This document shows positions 1 through 10,520 of a stretch of 64,000 nucleotides of DNA, one piece after another; the stretch's first letter is position 1; each line of letters starts with the position of its first letter. A program made the position numbers and the translations under genes. The DNA lies in the NCBI GenBank assembly GCA_014529385.2, contig CM043967.1, forward strand, positions 85,100,778 through 85,164,777, given 5' to 3'. This DNA comes from Adiantum capillus-veneris (taxonomy: Eukaryota; Streptophyta; Polypodiopsida; Polypodiales; Pteridaceae). The notes beneath the pieces were generated by a model that saw only the letters and a program-made list of their open reading frames with translations, had not been told where the DNA came from and did no database searches.

Positions 1-1646
1 CTTTAAGAAAGCGTTTGATACGGTACCTCGTCATGGGTTATGGTCCCGCATGGAGACCATTGGGGTTCCCATACACTTGAGGGTTGCGGTGGCACGCCTA
101 TACCATGCGGTTCGATGTAAACTGAAAATGCAAACAGGCTTCTCCAAAGAGTTCTTTAGCACAATAGGGGTCAAACAAGGATGCCCTCTGTCCCCAACAT
201 TATTTGGGCTATGCATAGATGAGCTTGAGGACTTTATCTGCCAAACGACGTAAGATAATGGAGATGCACCAAACATAGGTCTCATTACTTTGCTACTCCT
301 CATTTATGCTGATGATGTGGTTCTTTTAGCGCATAGCATGTCTCTCTTGCAAAAACTTTTGGATGCGGTACATACCTTCTGCGAAGCCACAGGACTTTCA
401 GTGAATGTCACGAAAACAAAATGTATGGCGATTTGTACACACAAATCAAAGGATCAGCCCGCCCTTATGTATGATGGGCAAGAGATTCAAGCAGTAGACA
501 GCTTTAAATACTTGGGCATCATTATACCCTCGAATCATAGATGGGGGCAATGTGCAAAAACAAGAATTGAAGCAGGACAAGCAAGGTATTACGAGTTTGA
601 AAACATGTGCAAACACAGCGTCACTAGAAGGTGGGAAATAAAGTCCACGGCTTTCAATGCGTGTGTGGTCCAAATGCTATTGTATGGGGTAGAGGTACGG
701 GGACCAAGTATTCCGGCCAGCACATGGAATGACATTGAGAAAATTCAGAAAAAGTTCTTATGTAGACATATGGGGATAAAAACCACAACACCATACTCAG
801 TGATGCTATTGGAGACTAGACAAAGACCATTGGAAATGCTTGCCTTGCAAAGAATGCATAGATATCTCTTGAAGGTGAAGCTGATGCCTCATAACCGTTT
901 GCCTCACATAGCATGGGAGGTAGGATGTAAGCCGCAAAAGAACCACAAAAGCAAGTTTCTCACCTCTAGCCTTGTTGAGGACATCAGGAAATGGTTCTCT
1001 AAATGGAATCTGGGAGCACATGTGGACATGCATGTAGAGGCAGGTACCGACCATGAGCACGAGCTGAATTTTGAACTACAATTACTTGAGGCCCTCCACA
1101 GCAAATGGAAGAATGCAATGCACAGGTCCACGTTTGAATACTATTGCAAGCACATAAACACGAGATACTGGGAAGAGTACAAGACCGGGGAAACCCAAAT
1201 ACATATCAGGACACCCATGTCTTACCGTGCGAGACGGGCCATCACCTTGATGCGGACAAGATCACACATGCTCAAAAGTGAAACTGGAGGATGGCTGAAT
1301 ATTGATGCAAACATGAGGAGATGCACTCAATGCAACTTGAACTCGTTGGAAAATGAGGCACATGTAACCCTTGAATGTCCAGCATATGCACACATTCGGG
1401 TCGACTTTCCCCAACTTATTCAAGGATGTACTACATTTGAGGAGCTTCTCTCAAGAACACATCCCTCTCCAGTAGCACTAGGCATCTATCTTGCCAAAGT
1501 GCTAGAACATCACACCACACTCACAAACAAAATCACCACAGAATCATGACACGTCCCCTCCTTCACATGGGAAGGGGGAAGTCTCATATATGAGATTTTG
1601 GGTCCCATGGGTCATTTTGGCCCCCCGAGGACGTAAATACATCATC

Positions 1647-1650
<4 letters not shown>
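1..1650 (+). pseudogene. LINE ORF2 3' half (RT to C-terminus) with 3' UTR, copy A
   Basis: Non-LTR retrotransposon ORF2 that enters from the left window edge. One frame runs from base 2 to the stop ending at 1549. It shows RT motifs FKKAFDTVPRH near the start, GVKQGCPLSPTLFG around 170-210, and the catalytic YADD at 305-316. A C-terminal CX2C-H-C zinc-knuckle-like motif (CTQCNLN...HVTLEC) follows near 1320-1380. The frame is broken by a single in-frame TAA at 251-253, between the GVKQGCPLSP and YADD blocks, so RT cannot be made without readthrough. The endonuclease and ORF1 are outside the window or missing. The protein is clearly related to, but diverged from, the LINE ORF2 at 38560-41952. 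The 3' UTR ends with the family tail motif at 1601-1639, directly before a (TC)n tract. Confidence 0.9.

Positions 1651-1724
<74 letters not shown>
1651..1724 (+). repeat. (TC)37 microsatellite, terminal tail of LINE copy A
   Basis: Uninterrupted TC dinucleotides begin 11 bases after the LINE 3' tail motif and short CATCATCATCA spacer. The position matches the TC tracts that end the other LINE copies in this window, so it is probably the element's 3' tail, later expanded by slippage. Confidence 0.9.
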
Positions 1725-1727
<3 letters not shown>

Positions 1728-1757
1728 CACTCTCACATAGTATCAGTCACCAAGCAC

Positions 1758-2985
1758 ATGGTATCAGCAGCTTAGGCTTTCCATGGCTTGGGACAGCGCA
1801 TCTCCGCATCGAGTTCTCCTCCCAAGATCAGGTCAGCGTTTTTGCATCAGGCTGCTAGCGCTTCACCTCTAGGATCATTTCATCACCGGAAACCTCCTCT
1901 GCTCCACCTACGTTTTTCAGCCAGATCTGCGTTTTTGGGTTTTTAGCCCATTTTCGGCGGTTTTACTGGACACTTTGTGTCGTAGACACCTTCCACATGT
2001 TGCTGGGCACCTAGGGTACCCATCAAGCCTTTGTTTTTTCAGCAAATAGAAGGTTTTTGGTGCCAAAAAGTGCAGGAAAAGTGGACTGCAAATTGACCTG
2101 CGTTTTTGCAACAGGAGGGCAGCGCTCAGCTTCTGGACCCCAGATCTCGCCACCACCTACCCGGCTTTGCATCTGGTGCATTGCCGGCGCGTATCCTCTA
2201 CGTCTTCATCAGATTTCAGCCATTACCCCTTGCTGTTTTCTCTGTTTTCAGCCCATCTGGGGCAGTGAGACTGATTACCACCCCTCCCTGCACCCTCTGC
2301 ACCACTCCGAACCCTGCCGAGAGCGTACGAGCACGCTGAAAATCGCTGGAAAGCAGCATTTTATCACCTTGCAATTGCGTTTTTGGGTGGACAGCAGCCT
2401 CTTGGCTTGTGTTTTTCACAGAGGATGAAGTTACCTCCTGCCAGGAGTCCAGGACACCATCCCATGGTGGTCCATGCGGTCTCTCAATGACTGCTGCAGT
2501 ACACGGTATCTTCGACATCGGCTTGATCATCTATGGGCGTACGATCCTTGGGAGATCCATTCATTCCATCCATCATTTGGCGGTTGCGCACTCTAAAGGG
2601 GGTGGTGACTTGTGGTTTGCTATAGACACACTTATGCACTCATCAGAGGAGTTCACACAAGATATGGCCATGCTCATGGCATATGGGATTTTGACATTCC
2701 CAGAGAAGACACCACGTGACCTCCATACGTCAGACCACTTGCTTACACAGGAGCATCTACATGGACTTAGGGAGAGGATCTTGGATCTCTTCTTGGACAG
2801 GTTCATTGCTTGAATCTACAGACTGGAGTGTGACTTCAGTGCTTTGGACTCTCTTGGAGAGTTTACCCGCGAGATGCGGGAGATCAGGCATCATTACGCG
2901 ACTACATTCGGAGTCACCCCGAGCTTGGCTTGAATGGTAGTGCAGTTGCTCTTCTACACTCCTGATAATTTGGATTGCTACCTTC
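1758..2985 (+). other. LTR-retroelement leader-like region, unclassified
   Basis: About 1.2 kb with no convincing gene. It starts with TGGTATCAGCAGC, close to the initiator tRNA-Met primer site used by other elements here, and continues with GTTTTTGC-rich sequence resembling the copia leader at 62251-62598. Short ORFs at 2057-2428 and 2409-2813 match no family I recognise. It may be the leader and a decayed gag of an old LTR element, but no LTR could be paired with it. Confidence 0.3.
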
Positions 2986-3636
2986 TATAAAAAAACTGCT
3001 GACGTGTCGACCTACTGAAGAAAGGAGCTACCGACCGAGGGGCCTAAACCCTAAGAAGAACAAGTAACAGAAGAAGAAGTCCTACCGACTTATGGGGACC
3101 CCGTTCGATGGGGCCCCAAGTGACAAAGGATTAAAATAAGGCAGGACCTGCACACACACGAGCAAAAACTGATGACGTTGCAGATTTCCGGAAATTGCGC
3201 TGGCATGATGACGTGGTAAGCTATACGGATTTCCGCGTTTTGCGTTGGCTAATGACGTGACAGGCTGTACGGATTTCCGTGAATTGCGTTGGTAGCTTTT
3301 TGGCTTTGCTTTTGGACCTAATGCTTTTGAGTTTGAAGGCTTTTTACTTTAAACTGCTTTTGGGGCCTAGGGCCTTTAAATATGAGATTAGGGCTCATTC
3401 TCTAGCATGCTTCCTGGAGAAGGTGCAGAGTCTAGAGTATCGATTTGTACACTGTTGATGCAATATAAAGAACTATAGGAAGGGGCGCCAAGGTTTGGGG
3501 CCAAAACTCTCTGGGGTGGAATTCCGCCACTCCGTGTCGCCTGTGGTCTCTCTCTCTCAGTTTTGTTTTTATTGAAGTGCTAAAAGTCTGTTCAGTCTGT
3601 TCTTTTCTATTGGCACGTGGTGCCCGTCTTGTGACA
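2986..3636 (+). repeat. 5' LTR of element 1
   Basis: Ends in CTTGTGACA directly before the primer binding site. It aligns along its length with 5220-5898 and, reversed, with the LTRs of elements 4 and 6. It carries three TGACGT-containing U3 modules (3167-3290), a TTTAAATATGAG TATA-like box near 3375, and a short TC run near 3548. The first ten or so bases have decayed to an A-rich run. Confidence 0.8.
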
Positions 3637-3637
3637 G

Positions 3638-3649
3638 TGGTATCAGAGC
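3638..3649 (+). promoter_or_regulatory. Primer binding site of element 1 (tRNA-iMet)
   Basis: TGGTATCAGAGC is complementary to the 3' end of plant initiator methionine tRNA. It sits one base after the LTR end TGACA, which fixes the LTR boundary and the element's orientation. Confidence 0.85.
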
Positions 3650-3707
3650 ATCAGCCGTGTGCATTTCTGAAAGCGTACCGGTCCTACAAAAGAGCAAACA
3701 GAGCTAT

Positions 3708-3832
3708 TGGAATTTTATTCGAGGTATCTTCGCCCTCCAGCCCGGACTTTGGAATTTTATTCGAGGTATCCTCGCCCTCCAACCCGGACTTTGGAATTTT
3801 ATTCGAGGTATCTTCGCCCTCCAACCCAGACT
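3708..3832 (+). repeat. 41-bp leader minisatellite, three units
   Basis: Three near-identical units containing TTTTATTCGAGGTATC sit shortly after the primer site. The related elements have the same unit at the same place: two copies in element 6 (20131-20218) and one in element 4 (about 17285-17328). Copy number therefore varies within the family. The position in the 5' leader would suit dimerisation or packaging, but that is inference. Confidence 0.85.
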
Positions 3833-3918
3833 TATTAGCTACTCCCACCCTTACTTCATCGCGCATCGGGCGCGCGCTCCCGTCTTCACCGCTCATGTCT
3901 TACAGGGCATAAGCCTTT

Positions 3919-4200
3919 AAGATCACTTGCAAGAGAAGGATCCAAGATTTGTTTCGAGTTGCTGTTTTTCTCAGAGACAGTGCCATGCAGATGTTGATAG
4001 CTACCAAGCAGCATACTCCCAAGTACTTGGCAAGCTTTCAAGAAAAATTTTGCCCGAAGTTATATGGTTTCTGATATCTTCCTTCGGAGTGCAACTTCTG
4101 GCAGAGTGGGGTATCCCGAAATGCTTGCCATGGAAACCCTAGCAGATTATAACTTGAAATTTCTCGACATCTCTCAGTAGATGTCTCTTCATGAGCAGAT
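3919..4200 (+). pseudogene. Gag remnant of element 1
   Basis: Broken reading frames encode RDSAMQMLIATKQHTP and EWGIPKCL-like segments. They align with the intact gag of element 4 (KDNAMQWWSSITTQPH and EWGNLKMLASET). Stops and frameshifts prevent a complete protein. The conserved tryptophan pair of the gag motif is gone. Confidence 0.65.
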
Positions 4201-4596
4201 AACCTTGGAAATCTAGTGCGATTGCTATCTTGGGACCCATCGCCGCCAACGAATACACTCTCTATCCAAGAGCCGATGAACCATGTTGTGCTCAGCTACG
4301 ACCTCATGGAAGGAACCTAACCCTAATTTTTGGTGCAGGTTTCAGGATGGAAAGTCAGCCGACTTTTCGAGCTCGGCTGATGTCGAGATTGCTTTTTAAG
4401 TTTAAATTTTGTCTGAGAATCGGTTTGAGAACTTCTTCGGCGATCCTGTTTGAAATTTGTTTGAAATGGATGATATGTGTTTTGAACTTGTCTTGGTGGC
4501 GATTTGAATTGTTTGACTCTGGTTTTAATACTAATTTCAATGACTGTTGATTTTACTCCCGAGTGGAGAAGTGAGAAATACTGTTTTGGTATTGTT

Positions 4597-4750
4597 GAAC
4601 CTCAGAACGACGCAGGCCGATGCCTAGGGAGCATTTTGTTGTATGCTAGAAAACCTCCGAACGACGCAAGCCGATGCCTGGGGAGCGTTTGATTGTATGC
4701 TTGAACCTCCAAGCGAGGCAAGCTGCGGTCTAGGGAGCGTTTGGTTGTAC
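4597..4750 (+). repeat. About 50-bp minisatellite, three units, in element 1
   Basis: Three units share GAACGACGCAAGCCGATGCC and GGGAGCGTTTGATTGTATGC. The same triplicated unit occurs, inverted, in element 4 (15136-15382) and element 6 (19220-19382), always in the noncoding part near the 3' LTR. Confidence 0.85.
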
Positions 4751-5219
4751 AGTCCTATGAGCTCATGGCCCGTATCTTTTTAGGTTATTTGCGGGGGGGG
4801 AGGTAGTCGGTGAGTAGCAGCATACCGCAGACCGTTTGTCTCGGAGGAGTGCTCAGCGGCGCTATTTGTTGTGTCTTGTAACATGCATATGTGAGCATTT
4901 GTGTTGCATTGTGATGTGCCAACCACTGAATATTCCTAATTGGATGAGATTGTCGGGGTATGTAATTTTAGTGCATCAAGACACTCGTAGAAGATTAGTA
5001 CGGTCTAGGTGTGATGGCTAATTTTACTACGCCAGAATATCAAGAGTTCCGATCTGGACGAAAGCAGAAGCTAACTCCTTGATCAAAGAGCCGAAAGGAA
5101 AGCTAACTCCTTAGCAAAAAAAGCAAACTGATTGTCCCTCGAAAATTTTTGAGCTAACTTGAGTTGTTTTGCACATATGTTGTAATCGCGGATGATTACT
5201 CTCTTTCAAGAAGGGGAGA

Positions 5220-5898
5220 GGTGACAAACTACTGACGTGTCAAAAGCCTAAAGAATAGAGCCAACTTACAGATGGCGGCCGAGGGGCCTAAACCCTAAGA
5301 AGAACAAGTAGCAGAAGAAGAAGAAGTCCTACCAACTTATGGGGACCCAGTCCGATGGGGCCCCAGTGACATAAAGGGATTAAAATAAAGCAGGACTCAC
5401 ACACTCTCACGCAAAGCTGATGACGTGGTAGCTGTACCGAAGTTCCGAAAATTACGCATGTTGATGACGTGGTAGGCTGTACGGATTTCCGTGTTTTGCG
5501 TTGGTTGATGACGTGGTAGGCTGTTCGGATTTTCGTAAATTGCGCTGGCAGCTTTTTGGCTTTGCTTTTGGACCAGATGCTTTTGAGTTTGAAGGCTTTT
5601 TACTTTATACTTTAAACTGCTTTTGGGGCCTAGAGCCTTTAAATATGAGCTTAGGGCTCATTCTCTGGCATGCTTCCTGGAGAAGGTGCAGAGTCTGGAG
5701 TACCGACTTGTACACTGTTGATGCAATATAAAGAAATACCGAAAGGGGCGTCAAGGTTTGGGGCCAATACTCTCTGGGGTGGAATTCCGCCACTCCGTGT
5801 CGCGTGTCGTCTCTCTCTCTCAATTCTATTTATATTGAAGGCTAAAATTCTGTTCAGTCTGTTCTTTTCTATTGGCATATGGTGCCCGTCTTGTGACA
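5220..5898 (+). repeat. 3' LTR of element 1
   Basis: 679-bp LTR that begins directly after the polypurine tract (5206-5219) and ends CTTGTGACA at 5898. Three TGATGACGTGGTAGG-type modules lie at about 5418-5520. The TATA-like TTTAAATATGAG is near 5638. The first base pair has mutated from TG to GG. Confidence 0.85.
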
Positions 5899-6078
5899 TT
5901 GGGAGCATCTCGAAACCCAGAAAAGATACCAACTTTACAACCTGTCCACCATCCTTGAATTCCTTAGTCTTTTTGACCTTGTCCTCGAAAAAATCATATT
6001 GGTTGGCTCTATAAAGTGCTTCTTCTTTGCATAAAGCATGTGGTCATCGAAGTCAAAACTCTCAGAAGAGGATGAATC
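5899..6078 (-). pseudogene. Relic Ty3/gypsy gag, left part (element 3)
   Basis: Minus-strand sequence aligns at DNA level with the gag of element 2 around 11350-11500, for example the segments specifying KANQYDF and the acidic serine stretch. It was interrupted by element 2 and resumes at 12920. It is too decayed to translate. It is bounded on the left by the LTR of element 1. Confidence 0.65.
6074..6078. repeat. Target site duplication GAATC, left copy
   Basis: Five bases directly left of the TG...CA-bounded LTR at 6079. They are identical to 12915-12919 on the right. This defines the exact ends of element 2. Confidence 0.9.
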
Positions 6079-6770
6079 TGTAACAGGCTTGGACACTCCA
6101 AGTCAAGAATCTACCGCAACAGCACCAAATAACCACTTCAAAACAGTTCACAGTTCACAATTTATTCCACACTGGCCCGGCGGAGTTCCGTGCCTAGAGA
6201 TATTGGCCCCAAAGACTGGTGCCCCTTTCGGTATTTCTTTTTGTATTAATCCCAGTTCAAAGTACAAGAGTGCGGGCAAGCGCTCACACTCGGACTCTGC
6301 GTCCAGATGCTCTGAGTTGTGAGTGGCCTACCCTCTTCTTTAAAGAGTACAAGGGATGCCAAAAGCAGAGCCCAAAAGCTGTAAATCAAAAGCATTCTCT
6401 CACAAGCTCTCTTGAGCCCCCAAAATAAAACAAAGGAGTTCTTTCTCTTTCTTGGACTTTTAATAAATAAAGCAATCCCAACTTTAATCAAATAAAGCAA
6501 TCCTAAACACTGCCAGCATAGCCAAAATCTGAGATTTACGTAGCATAAAAAGCAACTGGCGCTCGCGTAGCAAAACACAGCAAAGCTGCCGCTGATTCCA
6601 GCCCCAAAGACTGCACCATAAATCGCGGGACTCTGCCACGTGTCAGCATGCCTGAAAACCGCCGCAAATTCCGGCAGCCAGCCACGTTGCAATTTGCAAG
6701 GCTTTTCTGGGGATCCATTTGCCAAAAGGAAAAATTGTACAGGGCAACCATGTCATGCTAGATTGTGACG
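6079..6770 (-). repeat. 3' LTR of element 2
   Basis: 692 bp, reading TGTCACAATC-type start (right end, decayed to CGTCAC) to CTGTTACA (left end). It aligns with 12247-12914. The longer length is partly due to a short duplication around AATAAAGCAATCC at 6467-6504. Confidence 0.9.
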
Positions 6771-7117
6771 TACCCCCCTCTTGAAAGCATTGTAATCGCC
6801 CTCGATTACGCCTACAAAACAGACAGAAGCCATAAACCGTCTTAGCAGACACTAACTGTTAGTACCTACGCACTAGGAACACACATCTAGCACATGTACC
6901 AATCGACCGTCACATCACTCGACATCACATGACATTCAACATTCATTCGGATCTTAGAGCATGATTTATCGGCAATGCAGTTAGCAATCGCATCTAGATC
7001 CAATCGGGACCTCATAGATGCCCGATTAACTAACCCCTATTGCCATACAGCAGAATACTGTCAGCTCTTAGTATCCCTGAAGCTCAAAGAGACATCAGTG
7101 ACTCTAGTATTCAAAAA

Positions 7118-7387
7118 TCAATCAAGCATCTGTTGACAAAGGAGCGGAGTAACTCCCCTCTTGTGCATCCCACTACACCAGATCTGCGGCCAAGCTGAAT
7201 TCTGGGTTCCATTTGGAGTAGACTGTGCTAAACCAAAAGCTTCGAGGTAAAGTTTCACAATCTGAGGAGTATCTGCGAGGTCCTCCTCCTCCATCCACTT
7301 CGCATCCAATGCAGGATAGTTCTTGAACTTAACCAAGAACCGCCTTCTTACTTTACCCTTATTCTTTGTGTCCTTATGTGCCAAAAT
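7118..7387 (-). pseudogene. Chromodomain at pol C-terminus (element 2)
   Basis: The minus-strand frame continues from integrase after a TAG at 7388-7390. It encodes RRRFLVKFKNYPALDAKWME followed by a short helix. This is the chromodomain core (beta strands, YP turn, W-x-E) found at integrase ends of chromoviruses, where it directs integration to particular chromatin. The aromatic residues needed for methyl-lysine binding are only partly visible. The frame ends at 7118, after which about 330 bp of noncoding sequence leads to the polypurine tract. Confidence 0.8.
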
Positions 7388-7390
7388 CTA

Positions 7391-8640
7391 TTCAGGAACA
7401 AGGATCTCCTTGTTTTCCTCCACTTCGGGTTGCTCATCGGGCTCCCCATCATCACGCACATCACCTTTGAAAGGTTTCAAGAGACTCACATGAAAAGCAT
7501 TGTGAGTCCTCCAAGTCTCAGGCAGTTTCAGTCGGAAGGAGATATCATTGATCTTTTCAGAGATCTGGAAAGGTCCGTAGTATCTCATACTAAGCTTTTG
7601 AAAAAGCCTCTCCTTTCCGTTCTTCTTTCTCAGGCGTGCCTTCTCAAAACGTAAGAGCACCCAATCATCCTCCTTCAATTTCATATTGCGACAATGGCGC
7701 TCCGCTCCCTTTTTCTGTCGTTCTTGAGATTTCTGCAAAGCCTCGCAGACCTTGGCAAAAGCCGTGTCTAAGTCGCGCATATACTCATCAACTTCAAAAA
7801 TCTTATCTTTCGTGCTTAGGGAGGGTGGAACCTTCGCAGCACCTTCAACAATCTCAAATGGCGCCTTCCCCGTCGAAGAGTGTATCGTGTTATTGTAGGC
7901 AAATTCTACCAAAGGTAGATATTTTTTCCATTGAGTCTTCTGATCAGACTTCCATAAATCTAAAACCACTAAATTGGCAATCTCAGATTGCCCGTCAGTC
8001 TGCGGGTGGAAAGATGACGAGAACTGCAACCGCGTGCCAATGTTCTCCCAAATTGCCTTCCAAAACAAACTCCTAAATCTGGGGTCCATGTCAGAGACAA
8101 TCGTCTCAGGCATGCCATGTAATCTGAAAATCTTGGCCACAAACAGTCTCGCTAAGTGATCCGGCTAGACTGTTTTCTTCACTGGAATGAAATGAGCCTG
8201 TTTGCTAAATCTGTCAATAACAGTCCAGATACCATCGTGACCGCTCTGTGATCTCGGGAGATCAAAAATGAAATCCATTGCAATACTTTCATAGGTGCGG
8301 GTGGGTATGGGCAAAGGCTGTAACAATCCATGTGCTTCATGCCTCTCAAACTTAACCTTCTGGCATAGTAAGCACCTGCGCACAAACTTTTCCACATCCT
8401 TCTTGAGTCTCGGCCAAAAGAAGTATCTCTCTACCCCTTTCATGGTGGTAGCAATGCCGTAGTGACCCGTAAAAGGTGGATAGTGGCATTCACTCATAAC
8501 CTTTTCCCTAAACGGCTGTGTAACGCACAACATGGTTTTCCTCATCAAGTAGCCATCCCGAATGGAATATCCCGCTACTGTCTCCCCATCCCGTATCCGT
8601 GTGAAAACGTCTGCAAAATTAGAATCTGTGGCATATTGGT
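7391..8640 (-). pseudogene. Integrase of element 2
   Basis: Contains the N-terminal zinc-binding segment ERYFFWPRLKKDVEKFVRRC with LLC, then the DDE core: MDFIFDLP (first D), VSDMDPRF (second D), and TDGQSEIAN (E). After the core come KYGPFQI-like and HNAFHVSLLKPF segments typical of gypsy integrase C-termini. A single in-frame TAG at 8165-8167 lies between the first and second catalytic aspartates, and another at 7388-7390 precedes the chromodomain. Otherwise the frame is open, so inactivation may be fairly recent. Confidence 0.9.
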
Positions 8641-8685
8641 CGCCCATATCCTCAAAGCTCCTATGATGTATCACAGAAATAGCCA

Positions 8686-9217
8686 AAACCAACGGCTTTC
8701 GAGACAAAGCATCTGCCACCAAATTTTGTTGTCCCTGAACATGGACAGTATGGAAGTGAAACTGTGACAAGATGTTCGCCCACCGCATTTGCTTTTTCGA
8801 TAGCTGCTTCTGTGACAAGAAAAAGCGTAAACTTTGATGGTCTGTAAAGACAATAAAATCCGCTCCGAGTAGGTAATGCCGCCACTGAGTAAGAGCATGG
8901 ATAACCGCCAAAAGCTCTTTCTCATAAATCTGTGTTGTCAATTGCGGTCTTGAAAACAATCGGCTCTCTTAAGCAATGACATGGTCTTCTTGCATTAAGA
9001 TTGCACCCAGACTACGACCACAAGCATCACAATATACTTCAAATGACTTCTGCAAGTCCGGCAAAGTCCAAATTGGTCCCGTAGTCAATTTCTCTTTCAA
9101 AGTCTGAAAGGCAGTCACCTCTGTGGGTCCCCACGAGAAAGGTACTCCTTTTTGCGTCAAGATATGCAAAGGGGAAGCTCTGCAAACTTTCGAATGAACC
9201 GCCTGTAGTACAAACAC
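8686..9217 (-). pseudogene. RNase H of element 2
   Basis: Minus-strand frame with YCDACGRSLGAIL (D), YEKELLAVIHAL (E), FTDHQSLRFF (D) and VADALSRK at the end, the usual order of gypsy RNase H. A TAA at 8969-8971 interrupts it in frame. It is separated from the RT frame by a frameshift near 9220-9280. Confidence 0.9.
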
Positions 9218-9278
9218 AATCCCAAGAAGCTTCTAACTTCATGGACATTCTTCAAATCAAGCCAATCACGGATAGTCT

Positions 9279-9902
9279 CTATGTTGGACGGATCCATTTG
9301 CACTCCTGCTCTGCTGACACAATGTGTCCCAAAAAGTGTATCTCTGGTAGGAAAAATTCACTTTTCTTCGCATTAATCACTAACTTGTGATGTCGTAATG
9401 CTTGAAAGACCTGAAGCAGATGATCTCTATGTTCTGTCTCATTCTTGGAGAAAACAATGATATCGTCAAAGAAAGTGCCAACAAATAGCCCGTACTCTCG
9501 AAAAATCATGTCCATCATCCGGTTAAATGTCACAGGAGCATTGGTTAGGCCAAAAGGCATCACCAAAAATTCAAATAACCCAAAAGTCGTCCAAAAGGCT
9601 GTCTTGTAGACGTCTCTCGGCGCGATTCGGATCTGATGACATCCACTCTTCAAATCAATCCTACTAAAACACGAGGATCCTTGTAATCTGTCGAGTATAT
9701 CATCGATCCTAGGAATCGGAAATTTGTTCTTGATGGTGATTTTGTTGAGAGCTCTATAATCGATGCACATTCTCCAAGATCCGTCTTTCTTCAAAAACAA
9801 CAACATTGGAGAGCAATACGGTGAAGTACTAGGCTGGACAAGATCCTTTTCTAAGAGGTCTTTCACTTGGTTCATAATCTCTTCATTCTGCGCTCGGCTC
9901 AC
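9279..9902 (-). pseudogene. Reverse transcriptase of element 2
   Basis: 207 codons without a stop: [56 protein letters not shown], catalytic FFDDIIVFS, and FLGHIVS. The usual gypsy YxDD is FFDD here, also seen in element 7, so it may be a family trait. The protein ends at a frameshift after the HIVS motif, before the connection domain. Confidence 0.92.
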
Positions 9903-10520
9903 ACGGTAAGGTGGCCGGTTCGGTGGGTGCTTCCACGTATCAGATCAATGGTATGATCTTCACGACGAGCAAGGTGGTAACTCGCTTGGCAGGCCCTCTG
10001 AGAAGCAATCAGAATGAGAGTCGAGAAAATCTTGGCGTTCTTTATCAAGTTCGCACATATTTGTCCTATCTCATCACTCAACTCTTTCATACAAATCGAG
10101 TAAACAAACAGACTGGATTTCATTAATTTAGAAATGGCCGAAGCCGATATAATAGGGACAGACTTGCCCTTCAGTTTTATATCGAGAACAATGGTTCTGC
10201 CCTTCTCTGTAGTCAATGTCGCTTTCCTCTCTCGATAGTCAACCACGGCGTTGTTCTTGTGGTACCAGGGAATTCCCAAGAGAACATCACAACCTTCCAA
10301 AGGCATTATGTAAAAGTCCTCATGCCCCAAATATCCCTGCCAATGCAACCGAAGTTTGCCAATGACAGGTGTAATGGCTACGTCCCTTCCGAGTGCCGCT
10401 AGAACTGCCTCCGCAAGTGGTCCCATCCGATCGGAAGTGATCTCGAGCCGCGCCGCCAATTAGGGTGAAATGAAGTTGGCCTTGGCTCCTCCATCAAAGA
10501 AGATCATGGCTTCTTGCTCT
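9899..10520 (-). pseudogene. Aspartic protease and linker of element 2
   Basis: Begins with an FFDGGAKANFI-type active-site segment near 10490-10510 (compare FFDPGATENFI in element 4). A TAA at 10458-10460 follows it. Then comes a 186-codon frame with DVLLGIPWYHK, the characteristic second half of gypsy retropepsins. The frame overlaps the start of RT by four bases in a different phase. Confidence 0.75.

Larger units (their letters stand above)
2986..5898 (+). mobile_element. Non-autonomous Ty3/gypsy LTR element (element 1)
   Basis: Two related LTRs in direct orientation (about 2986-3636 and 5220-5898) enclose only about 1.6 kb. A primer binding site TGGTATCAGAGC lies at 3638-3649, one base after the upstream LTR. 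A purine tract (AAGAAGGGGAGAGG) ends at the downstream LTR. The interior has a gag remnant and two minisatellites but no polymerase, so mobility would need enzymes in trans. The left LTR edge is eroded and the flanks CCTTC/TTGGG do not form a target duplication. The right LTR abuts a relic gag of another element at 5899. Its internal sequence is closely matched by element 6 (19063-20982). Confidence 0.85.

Noticed and set aside
2986-5898. Target site duplication for element 1
   Set aside because: The flanks CCTTC and TTGGG do not match, and the left LTR edge is eroded.
6246-6852. 159- and 71-codon ORFs in the 3' LTR of element 2
   Set aside because: They lie wholly within the LTR and are repeated with differences in the other LTR; chance frames.
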